From Azospirillum sp. OGB3 (GTDB lineage: Bacteria; Pseudomonadota; Alphaproteobacteria; Azospirillales; Azospirillaceae), in contig NZ_JACHYN010000002.1 of assembly GCF_014192915.1 (NCBI RefSeq), forward strand, positions 682,001-746,000: 64,000 nt of DNA. Direction: 5' to 3'. The notes beneath the pieces were generated by a model. The model ran no database searches and was not told the DNA's origin. It saw nothing but the letters and a program-made list of their open reading frames with translations. Made by a program: the position numbers and the translations under genes. This document shows positions 55,274 to 62,865 of the stretch, piece by piece; position 1 is the stretch's first letter; each line of letters starts with the position of its first letter.

Positions 55274-56113
55274 TCAGGCGCCAGTGATGATGCGGACGTG
55301 GATGGGCAGGGGGATCGTGCCGGCTTGCGCCTGAGCGTCGAAGCGGCGGGTCACCTCGGCGTCCAGGGCGGCGCGCTGTTTGGCGGTGAGGTCGTGCAGG
55401 CGGTGGCCGAAGCTCATCTCCAGCGTGGCGCGCCAGAAGGGCTGGCCCTGGGGGGCCTTGCGGACCGGGGTGATGTCGGTCTCGGTCACCGTGGCGAAGC
55501 CGGCGGCGCGCAGGGCCTCCGCCAAAAGGCCGGGGGCGGCGAAGCGGAACAGCGGGTCCAGGCTGCGGTCCTCGCCCAATTGGGCGGCGACGGCCTCGCC
55601 CACCGTGTCGAACAGGGCGTTGCCGGCGCGCGGCCCCCAGACCATGAAGCCCGCCCGCCCGCCGGGGCGCAGAACGCGGCGCAGTTCGGCCAGGGCCGCC
55701 GCCACGTCGGGGACGAACATGATGCCGAAACGGCAGGTCACCCGGTCGAAGCTCTCCGCGGCGAAGGGCAGGGCGGTCATGTCGGCGGCGGCGAAGGCCG
55801 GGCGCGCTCCGTCGGCGATCCCCGCGGCGCGGCGCCGGGCGCCGGCCATCATGCCGGGCACGAGGTCGCTGCCCACCACCAGCCCGTCCGGACCTGTCCG
55901 CAACGCGGCGCTCAGCGCCGGTTCGCCGGCGCCGGAGGCGAGGTCCAGCACCCGGTCGCCCGCCGTCACCCCGGCGGCGTCGAGCAGGGGCTGGTTCAGC
56001 TTGTCGGCCAGATCGGCCATCGGGTCGGCCCAGCGGTCCCAGGCGTCGGCGCTGGCGGTCCAGCGGGCGCGCTCGGCGTCGCCGTCGATGGGGCAGGTGG
56101 ACAAGTCGGGCAT
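55274..56113 (-). CDS. Class I SAM-dependent methyltransferase
   Basis: A 279-residue methyltransferase of the UbiE/Methyltransf_11 type. Motif I is VLDLASGAGEPAL, motif II contains FAAADMTALPFAAESFD, and the post-motif segment is LRRVLRPGGRAGFMVWGP. The C-terminal part carries a substrate domain of about 100 residues. The substrate is unknown. A small coiled-coil gene precedes it by 2 bases, so they may be co-transcribed. Confidence 0.88.
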   Translation of the reverse strand: MPDLSTCPIDGDAERARWTASADAWDRWADPMADLADKLNQPLLDAAGVTAGDRVLDLASGAGEPALSAALRTGPDGLVVGSDLVPGMMAGARRRAAGIADGARPAFAAADMTALPFAAESFDRVTCRFGIMFVPDVAAALAELRRVLRPGGRAGFMVWGPRAGNALFDTVGEAVAAQLGEDRSLDPLFRFAAPGLLAEALRAAGFATVTETDITPVRKAPQGQPFWRATLEMSFGHRLHDLTAKQRAALDAEVTRRFDAQAQAGTIPLPIHVRIITGA

Positions 56114-56115
56114 GG

Positions 56116-56442
56116 TCAGTGAAGAAGCCTTGCGGTGCCGGTGATGCGGGGAGCGGAGTCCGCGTCGCGCAGCCGCTCGTTCAGCGCCGTGACCTCCTCC
56201 GCCAGCCTGCGGTTCGCCTCGGTCAGGGACTGGATGCGGCCCTCGGCGGCCTGCTGCTGGACGTTCAGGGTGGCGACGGTCTCCGCAAGCTTGCGGATTT
56301 GTTGCGATTGGCGGGCGCCGCCCTCATTGACGCTGCGGCGGATCGAGCCGACGGCGGCGAGCACGATGACGCTGACCGTCGCGCCCGTCAGAAGGGCGGC
56401 GATGGCCAGAGCCCAGATCCAATCCCCCGTTGGCACTTCCAT
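56116..56442 (-). CDS. Small membrane-anchored coiled-coil protein
   Basis: A 108-residue protein with one transmembrane helix (ALAIAALLTGATVSVIVLAA) and a coiled coil over most of the remainder (about 35-92, LAETVATLNVQQQAAEGRIQ). No signal cleavage site. The function is unknown. The plan resembles YhcB/DUF1043-like proteins, but the sequence match is not clear enough to call. Confidence 0.7.
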   Translation of the reverse strand: MEVPTGDWIWALAIAALLTGATVSVIVLAAVGSIRRSVNEGGARQSQQIRKLAETVATLNVQQQAAEGRIQSLTEANRRLAEEVTALNERLRDADSAPRITGTARLLH

Positions 56443-56555
56443 GACCGAAGCCGCCCCCGCGTTGCGTCCGAACCACCGGCGGCGCCCCTCCGGTGAACCA
56501 ATGGTTCAGCATCCGACGAATTGCCGGGCTGGTCAAGCCGGGCACCGGAACGGCA

Positions 56556-56585
56556 AAAGGCCCAGCCGTTGCCGGCCGGGCCTTT
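56556..56585 (-). terminator. Terminator downstream of the 111-aa hypothetical gene
   Basis: AAAGGCCC and GGGCCTTT are perfect inverse copies with an inner CCGGC/GCCGG-type pairing. On the minus strand the hairpin ends in TTTT and lies 27 bases after the stop at 56612. Confidence 0.75.
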
Positions 56586-56611
56586 CGTGAAACCGGGGTT
56601 GCGCTCCGCGG

Positions 56612-56947
56612 TCAGGCAACGGTGTCGTCGACCGGGCGGGCGGCCTTGGCACGCATGTCCTTCAGGTGGTCACCGAAGGCGCGCAGGACCGGCATGATCC
56701 GCTGCATCTGGTCCGACGTGACATGGGCGTCGGTCTTCAGGACGATGGTCGGCGCCTCCGACATCAGGCGCTTGGAGCGCATCGGTCCGACCTTGTCGTC
56801 CATGAACATGGACAGCCCCATCAGAATGCCGAGCGTCACGTCATCGGGCGCCTTGGGCAGAGCCAGCACATCGTGCAGCTCGTTGAGGAGGGTGTAGGCG
56901 ACGATGGACGTGCGTTCGATGGTGTCAACGTCGGCGGCCATGGACAT
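56612..56947 (-). CDS. Hypothetical helical protein (111 aa)
   Basis: A 111-residue soluble, mainly helical protein with ERTSIVAYTLLNELHDVLAL, GILMGLSMFMDDK and VTSDQMQRIMPVLRAFGDHL. AAGGA lies 8 bases before the ATG, supporting the start. It is a single gene with its own terminator. I recognise no family. Confidence 0.75.
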   Translation of the reverse strand: MSMAADVDTIERTSIVAYTLLNELHDVLALPKAPDDVTLGILMGLSMFMDDKVGPMRSKRLMSEAPTIVLKTDAHVTSDQMQRIMPVLRAFGDHLKDMRAKAARPVDDTVA

Positions 56948-57097
56948 CGGCGTAATCCTTGAGGCGCTGAAAGTGTGCGATATGGCCGAAGGTTAGCGCT
57001 TGGATCGTAACCAAACTGTTAACCATCCCTCACCCGAGTCGCCACGAGTCGCTTTTTTCGAGTCGCAATCCCCGGTCGCCGAATTGGAAGAGTCGAC

Positions 57098-58063
57098 TCA
57101 TGTAACCGCGTGAGTCGACTTGGCGGTCAGCGCTCGTTCCACCCGCGCGATGGCGGCCATCACCGCGTCCGGGCGGGCGTGCTGCGGCATATGCCCGGTG
57201 TCCGCCAGCAGATGCAGCGTCGATCCGGCCACCGCGTTGTGCAGCTGCACCGCGTGGGCGTGGGGATCGACGATGCGGTCCTCCCGTCCCGCGACGACCG
57301 ATATCGGGCAGCGGATCTCGGAATAGCGGGGTGCCATCGCCGCCACGCCCGGAATCAACGCGGCAAGCTGGGCGGCGGCGGCCTCCAACTGCGTCGGGCG
57401 CAGCAGAAGGTCGGGGGGCAACTCGTTGTAGCTGGGCGGAACGGGGTTCGGTTCGAAGATGCGGCGCATCATCGCCGGCAGGATCAGCCGGTCCAGCGGC
57501 GGCAGGACGGTGTGGCTGAGCAGCGGACCGGCCACCGGAATGGCCGGCCCCATCATGGGGAGGAAGTCGAGCCGCGGGGTCGGATGGGTGAAGGCGGACA
57601 GGATGACCAGACCGCCGATCTCTTCCGGGAAATCCAGCGCCCAGGCCAACGCCACCGCCCCGGCCAGCGAGTGGCCGACGACGATGGGGCGCTCCAGCCC
57701 CAGCTTGCGGGTGGCGGCGCGCAGCAGCGCGGCCTGGGCGGCGGGACCGGCGTCGCGCCGTGGCGTCGCCTCGCTGTAGCCATGGCCGGGGCGGTCGAAG
57801 CAGACGCAGCGCCGGTGCCGGGCCGCCTCGTCCAGGACGCTCAGCGCCCAGTCGTCGGCGGTGGTGCCGTTGCCGTGCAGGAACACCACGGGCGGCGCTG
57901 CGCCGTCTTTCGGCCCGTGGTCGAGGTAATGCAGGCGGGTGCCGCCGACGCTCATGAAACGGCCGGTCGGCGGGTGTTCCCGCTCCGCCCGGTTGGTGCG
58001 GCGGCGGGTGTCCAGCCACAGGCCGGCCAGCAGACCGGCCGCGAGAGCCAAGCCGCTGCGCAT
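57098..58063 (-). CDS. Alpha/beta hydrolase with N-terminal membrane anchor
   Basis: A 321-residue protein. An N-terminal hydrophobic helix (RSGLALAAGLLAGLWLD) is followed by an alpha/beta hydrolase fold with the oxyanion motif FLHGNGTTADDW, the nucleophile elbow VGHSLAGAVALA (Ser), and a late Asp in AGREDRIVDPHA and His in ADTGHMPQHA. GGAGG 8 bases upstream decides the start at 58063 over in-frame codons at 58138 and 58219. The substrate is unknown. It is divergent from a MarR regulator. Confidence 0.87.
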   Translation of the reverse strand: MRSGLALAAGLLAGLWLDTRRRTNRAEREHPPTGRFMSVGGTRLHYLDHGPKDGAAPPVVFLHGNGTTADDWALSVLDEAARHRRCVCFDRPGHGYSEATPRRDAGPAAQAALLRAATRKLGLERPIVVGHSLAGAVALAWALDFPEEIGGLVILSAFTHPTPRLDFLPMMGPAIPVAGPLLSHTVLPPLDRLILPAMMRRIFEPNPVPPSYNELPPDLLLRPTQLEAAAAQLAALIPGVAAMAPRYSEIRCPISVVAGREDRIVDPHAHAVQLHNAVAGSTLHLLADTGHMPQHARPDAVMAAIARVERALTAKSTHAVT

Positions 58064-58209
58064 CAGCGGACCCTCCAAGTGCACGCTTGCGGTGCGACGG
58101 AACAGCGTGTGGGATGCGGCATGGCCGGCCTCCTCCATGTTGCGGGAACAGGGGTGCAACAGGAGGTGGGTGGGGCGGTTCCGGCGCGCAGGGCCGCCAT
58201 GTCTCAACA

Positions 58210-58255
58210 TTGTTTCCACAAATTAAACTAAAATCTTATCATTCTGTGGACACAA
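58210..58255. promoter_or_regulatory. Inverted repeat in the hydrolase/marR divergent promoter
   Basis: TTGTTTCCACA (58210-58220) and TGTGGACACAA (58245-58255) are inverse copies with one mismatch, 24 AT-rich bases apart. The pair lies between the divergent hydrolase and marR starts, as expected for an autoregulated MarR operator. Confidence 0.6.
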
Positions 58256-58333
58256 GGACGGGAGAACCGTCCATCGTTCGGAATTGGATCGACGCCATAC
58301 CATGAAGCTTTTTTCCAAAGCGGGAGTATCGCG

Positions 58334-58879
58334 ATGAGCGCCGCCGCCAAGCAGCAGCCGACCCCAGCCGTGCCGGAGAAAGCCACGCCGGACAGCGCCG
58401 CCACGGCGGGCGCGTCGCTGCCCGCCGTATACACCGACCTTGGCCGCATCATCGAGAGCATGACCCGGCGATTCCTGGATGTGCTGCGGATGGAGCTGGC
58501 GCGGATCGGGATCGACGACCTCAGCCCCGGCCAAGCCCTGATGCTGATCAACATCGGCGGCGAGGAGTTGTCGGTGCGCGACCTGCTGGAGCGCGGCTAC
58601 TATCTCGGCTCCAACGCCTCCTACAACCTGAAGCATTTGGTGGAGGCGGGCTATGTCGACCGCTCCGCCTCGCAGCGCGACCGGCGCACGGCGCGGCTCC
58701 GCCTGTCGGAGCGCGGGTTGAAGCTGTGCGAGGCGTTGCGCGGGCTGGAGGCCGTCCGGGGCGAGGCGTTGATCCGCAGCGACGAGGAAGCCGCCGATCT
58801 GGAGACGACATACCGCACGTTGCGCCGATTGGAGCGGACGTGGAGCGATCTGATCCGCTACGATACGCCGGAGTATTGA
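58334..58879 (+). CDS. MarR-family transcriptional regulator
   Basis: A 181-residue protein with an Ala/Pro-rich lead of about 30 residues and a MarR fold. The DNA-recognition helix region is RDLLERGYYLGSNASYNLKH, the wing AGYVDRSASQRDRRTARLRL, followed by the dimer helix. It resembles LdtR-type alphaproteobacterial MarR proteins linked to envelope genes; this is recall, not a search. The inverted repeat upstream is its likely operator. A DUF2336 gene follows 31 bases later. Confidence 0.88.
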   Translation: MSAAAKQQPTPAVPEKATPDSAATAGASLPAVYTDLGRIIESMTRRFLDVLRMELARIGIDDLSPGQALMLINIGGEELSVRDLLERGYYLGSNASYNLKHLVEAGYVDRSASQRDRRTARLRLSERGLKLCEALRGLEAVRGEALIRSDEEAADLETTYRTLRRLERTWSDLIRYDTPEY

Positions 58880-58910
58880 TCCCGAGCGTCCGTTCCGGAA
58901 GACCCAGCGC

Positions 58911-60080
58911 ATGTCACAGCGGTCCCTGAGCCAGAAGGATGTCGAGCGCCTGCTGGCGGCACCCGACGCCCAGGCGCGCATCGACACCATGACCCATCTG
59001 GTGCGCGACCTGGAGGCGGGGGACCTCGCCGAGGCGGAGCGGGCGCTGGCCATGGACATCCTGCAACGCTTCGCCGCCGACGCGGTGACCGCCGTGCGCG
59101 AGGCGGTGGCGTGGCAGATCCACAACTCCTCCCTGCTGACGGAGGGGCTGGCGGAGAAGCTGGCCCGCGACGTCGACCGGGTGGCCTTTCCCATCCTGCG
59201 CCACGCGGAAAAGCTCAGCGAAGGCTTGCTCCTGGACATCCTGCGCGAACGGCGTCCGGCGAAGGAGCTGGCCATCGCCGGGCGCCGCTCCGTCTCGCCC
59301 GCGGTGTCCGACGCGCTGGTGCGCAACGGCAACGTCATCGTCATCACCGAGCTTCTGCGCAACCGCGGCGCCGTCATTCCGGAACCGTCCCTGCACAGCG
59401 TGCTCGACCGCTGGGGCCGCGTCGCCACGGTGAACGAGGCGATGGCGGCACGCCCCGACCTGTCGGCGGCGGTGGTGGAGAAGCTGATCCTCTTCGTGTC
59501 GGAGGAGATCCGCAACCGGCTGATCCGCAGCCACCGGCTCAACCCCCGCCTGATCGGCATCCTGGTCGAGCGGGCGCGGGAGGCGGCGACCCTGCTCCTG
59601 CTCAAGCCGCTGACCCCGCGCGAGGCGGACGTCGAGTTGCTCGCCCGCCACCTGCTGATCCGCGGGCGGCTGTCGGCGCCGCTGCTCTTCCGCGCGCTGT
59701 GCGCCGGGGAAATCGCGCTGTTCGACGCCGGGATCGCGGTGCGCGCTAACCTGCCGCCGGAGAACGCCCGTCAGCTCGCCTGGGACGGCGGGCCGCACGC
59801 GCTGAAGGGGCTGTTCGCCAAGGCCGGCCTGTCCTTCACCCTGCTGAAGCCCTTCCGCGTCGCCATCGCGGTGGCGAAGGCGCTGGACTACCGGGGCGGC
59901 GACGAGGGGCGCGAGCGCTTCCAGACGGAGGCCATCGCCACCCTGTTCGACGCCTGCGGCAACAGCCAGGACCGCGAGATCGACGATTTGCTGCTGCAAC
60001 TGTTCGACCAGACCTCGGCGGAGGTGATCGAAAAGGCGCTGGAGCAGGCGGGGATGCCCTTCTCTCCACTGAGCACCTGA
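58911..60080 (+). CDS. DUF2336 family protein
   Basis: A 389-residue all-helical protein matching the alphaproteobacterial DUF2336 family in length and in repeats such as LAEKLARDVDRVAFPILRHA and NVIVITELLRNRGAVI. The HEAT-like helical repeats suggest a scaffold or regulatory protein. No catalytic motif is seen. It is downstream of marR on the same strand and converges on the MscS-like channel gene with one base between. Confidence 0.85.
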   Translation: MSQRSLSQKDVERLLAAPDAQARIDTMTHLVRDLEAGDLAEAERALAMDILQRFAADAVTAVREAVAWQIHNSSLLTEGLAEKLARDVDRVAFPILRHAEKLSEGLLLDILRERRPAKELAIAGRRSVSPAVSDALVRNGNVIVITELLRNRGAVIPEPSLHSVLDRWGRVATVNEAMAARPDLSAAVVEKLILFVSEEIRNRLIRSHRLNPRLIGILVERAREAATLLLLKPLTPREADVELLARHLLIRGRLSAPLLFRALCAGEIALFDAGIAVRANLPPENARQLAWDGGPHALKGLFAKAGLSFTLLKPFRVAIAVAKALDYRGGDEGRERFQTEAIATLFDACGNSQDREIDDLLLQLFDQTSAEVIEKALEQAGMPFSPLST

Positions 60081-60081
60081 A

Positions 60082-61548
60082 TCACAGGCTGAAGAAGGTT
60101 TTCAGGCGGGCCAGCAGGTCATGCTCGGTCGCCGTCTGGGTCACGGCGGCGGGGGCGCTGGCCCGGCGGTGGGCGTCGTTGCGGCGCTGGCGCAGGCCCA
60201 TCAGGTCGGCCAGCCGGGCGGCCAGCTCCGGACGGCGGCGCAGGACGGGGTCGAGCGCCTCCTTGTCCAGCTCGTAGACCACGGCGTCGGTGTTGGCGAT
60301 CACCGACGCGCTGCGCGGCTGGCCGGTCAGCAGCGACATTTCCCCAAAGACGTCGCCCGGCCCCATGTGGTCGAGCAGAAGCGTCCGCCCCCCGAAGACC
60401 CCGCGCACGTCCAGCGCGCCCTCGGCCACCAGGAAGAGGGAGGTCCCGGTCTCGTCCTGGCGCACCACCGCCTCCCCGGCGGCGACGTGGCGCAGATGCA
60501 TGCCGGACGCCAGCTCATCGATCTCCTCAGGGCGGAAGGCGGCGAACAGGTCCACATGGGACAGCAGGTCCCGCCCCAGCCCCAGCGCCGAACAGGGCGG
60601 CGGGCGGTTGCTGCGGCGGCGCATCTCCTGCTTGGGGCTGGCCGGCTCCAGCCCGGCGCGGGCCAGATGCTCCAGGATGGTGGTCGCCACGGCGTCACGG
60701 GTCGCGGCCAGACGGGAATAATCCGCCACCCAGAAACGCGCCTGATAGGTGACGCCGTTCAGGGTGATCGAGTCCACCACCACGTCGGGCCGCGGCTCGG
60801 TGGGGACGGCGTCGCAGCAGACGATGGCCGACAGAATGATCCGCTTGGCGCGGGCTACCGGCACTTCGGCGTCGAGCGTCACCGGCACCCCGGCGCGGAA
60901 GCCGCTGCCGGGCTGGCTGTAGTTGGTGATGCGGTTGCCCGCGGCCAGCCCGTTCGGCACCACCAGCGCCGTGCCGTCCAGCGTCACCAGCCGTGTGGCC
61001 CGCCAGTTGATCTCGTCCACCCGCCCGGTGACGCCGGGGGTCAGCTCCACCCAGTCGCCGATGCGGTAGGGATGCTCGACGTTCAGAGCGATGCCGGAGA
61101 AGATGTCGGCGATCATGTTGCGCAGCGCGAAGCCCAGCACCGCGATGACCACGCCGGAGGTGGCGACCAGCCCGGTCACCGGCTGGCCCAGCACGAAGGC
61201 CAGGATGCCCAGCACCGCCAGCCCGTAGAGCAGCGCGCGCAGCAGGTCGGTCAGCAGGCGCGGCATCGGCGTGGCGCGGGCGTTGCGCGCCACCACGAGG
61301 TCGATGACCCGCGACCCCAGCCACGCCGCCCCCAGCCACGCCGCCGCGGCGAGCAGCGAGGCCAACGCGTCCGCCACCATGACGCCCGCGATTGGGGTGA
61401 TGTGGCCGGACAGCCAGGGGCGCTGCCCTGCCAGACCGGCCGCCCCCAGGGTCAGCAGCGCCGGGGCCAGCAGATGGCGCAGGCCGAGGCGCGGCGGCGC
61501 ACCGGTGGGTCCGACGGGAAGCGGGGCGAGGCGGGATGAATCGGGCAT
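60082..61548 (-). CDS. MscS-type channel with C-terminal cyclic-nucleotide-binding domain
   Basis: A 488-residue protein with about five transmembrane helices. The MscS pore helix is TSGVVIAVLGFALRNMIADI, followed by the beta domain (DWVELTPGVTGRVDEINWRA). From about 345 it continues as a cNMP-binding domain with the phosphate-binding cassette GPGDVFGEMSLLTGQPRSAS. Such fusions are channels gated or tuned by cyclic nucleotide rather than only by tension. The cassette keeps the Glu and Arg that contact the ligand, so binding is plausible. Confidence 0.9.
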   Translation of the reverse strand: MPDSSRLAPLPVGPTGAPPRLGLRHLLAPALLTLGAAGLAGQRPWLSGHITPIAGVMVADALASLLAAAAWLGAAWLGSRVIDLVVARNARATPMPRLLTDLLRALLYGLAVLGILAFVLGQPVTGLVATSGVVIAVLGFALRNMIADIFSGIALNVEHPYRIGDWVELTPGVTGRVDEINWRATRLVTLDGTALVVPNGLAAGNRITNYSQPGSGFRAGVPVTLDAEVPVARAKRIILSAIVCCDAVPTEPRPDVVVDSITLNGVTYQARFWVADYSRLAATRDAVATTILEHLARAGLEPASPKQEMRRRSNRPPPCSALGLGRDLLSHVDLFAAFRPEEIDELASGMHLRHVAAGEAVVRQDETGTSLFLVAEGALDVRGVFGGRTLLLDHMGPGDVFGEMSLLTGQPRSASVIANTDAVVYELDKEALDPVLRRRPELAARLADLMGLRQRRNDAHRRASAPAAVTQTATEHDLLARLKTFFSL

Positions 61549-61793
61549 GCGGGACCGGCAACCTCCTGCCCCGTGACCTTCGCACCGCGAGCGGAACCGT
61601 CAAGCCCAAAATAGGAATAGGCGAAGCGGCCCCGGTCTTCGCGCAAAGTGGGGTGACCGCGGATCGCCTCCGCTCCTTAATATTCGGGGGGTGGGGAGAG
61701 AAAGGATGAGGTCCGAAAGACCGCGAACATTGTCCGCTCACCAAGCATAAGATTGAAATTCCCAAAGAGAAGAGCCAGAAGAGCGAGGTGTCC

Positions 61794-62246
61794 ATGCCTC
61801 ACGCCGCCATGATCGTGGCGGCCGCGCTGCTCCTGTTGCCTGGCGCGGCGTCGGCCCAAAGCGCGAACGCTCAGAGCACGAACGGACGGGAGAAGGCGCC
61901 GGAGGGAGCGCGCGCCTACATCATGTGGCCGTCCAACGGCACCACCATCTCCGGCGGAAAGCTGTGGGTCCGCATGGGCTTGCAGAACATGGGCATCGCC
62001 CCGGCCGGCATCCGCAAGGAGGACACCGGGCACCACCACCTGCTGGTGGACTCCGATCTCGCCACCTACGACGAACCGATCCCAAACACCAAGCAGTCGC
62101 TGCATTTCGGCGGCGGCCAGACGGAGGTGCGGCTGGAGCTGCCGCCGGGCCGGCACACGCTCCAGATGATCCTGGGCGACGCGGACCATGTGCCGCACGA
62201 CCCGCCGATCATGTCGCAGAAGATCACCATCATCGTGCCGCAATAA
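61794..62246 (+). CDS. DUF4399 periplasmic protein, copy A
   Basis: A 150-residue exported protein with a signal peptide (AAMIVAAALLLLPGAASAQS) and a DUF4399 domain with GLQNMGIAPAGIRKEDTGHH and ELPPGRHTLQMILGDADHVP. The run of three histidines in TGHHHLLVD is shared with the next gene and suggests metal or ligand binding. ATG at 61794 is chosen; GTG at 61788 is in frame. The role is unknown to me. Confidence 0.85.
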   Translation: MPHAAMIVAAALLLLPGAASAQSANAQSTNGREKAPEGARAYIMWPSNGTTISGGKLWVRMGLQNMGIAPAGIRKEDTGHHHLLVDSDLATYDEPIPNTKQSLHFGGGQTEVRLELPPGRHTLQMILGDADHVPHDPPIMSQKITIIVPQ

Positions 62247-62267
62247 GAGCCCGACAGGGAGGACGTC

Positions 62268-62846
62268 ATGATGCGCAACGCCGCCGTCCCGGTTTTTCTG
62301 GCCGTCCTGCTCGCCGCCGGGCCGCTGGCCGCGCAGTCGTCGCCGGAGGCCGACCCGCTCGACAAGCCGCTGTCCGACACCACCAACACGCCGCAGCCGG
62401 CCAGCCCGGGGCACGAGCATGAAAGCACCCCCTCCACCCCCGACGCGGCGAAGTCCGGGCGGACGGCGGCGGCGAAGGACGCCTACATCTACATCGGCTG
62501 GCCCAACGACGGGGAGGTGGTGAGGGGCCGCTTCAAGGTGTGGTTCGGCCTGCGCAACTTCGGCGTCGCTCCAGCGGGCGTGCGAAAGGACAACACCGGG
62601 CACCATCACCTGCTGGTCGACGCCGACCTGCCGCCGATGGACGAGCCGATCCCCAACAACCGCAACTACATCCATTTCGGCAAGGGCCAGACAGAAACCT
62701 ACCTGGAGCTGCCGCCGGGCCGGCACACGCTCCAGCTTCTGATGGGCGATGCGGAGCACATCCCGCACGACCCGCCGATCCTGTCCAAGAAGATCACCAT
62801 CACCGTGCGTCCGGGCGGCGACAGCACGCGCGTGTCGGTCCGCTGA
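62268..62846 (+). CDS. DUF4399 periplasmic protein, copy B
   Basis: A 192-residue exported protein with a signal peptide ending near LAAQS, a low-complexity linker (about 25-68, with GHEHES), and a DUF4399 domain very similar to copy A. It shares NFGVAPAGVRKDNTGHHHLL and ELPPGRHTLQLLMGDAEH. The 21-base gap and close similarity indicate tandem duplication. The third gene of the set is a lipoprotein. Confidence 0.85.
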   Translation: MMRNAAVPVFLAVLLAAGPLAAQSSPEADPLDKPLSDTTNTPQPASPGHEHESTPSTPDAAKSGRTAAAKDAYIYIGWPNDGEVVRGRFKVWFGLRNFGVAPAGVRKDNTGHHHLLVDADLPPMDEPIPNNRNYIHFGKGQTETYLELPPGRHTLQLLMGDAEHIPHDPPILSKKITITVRPGGDSTRVSVR

Positions 62847-62865
62847 ACGTCCAGGGAGTGAGGCC

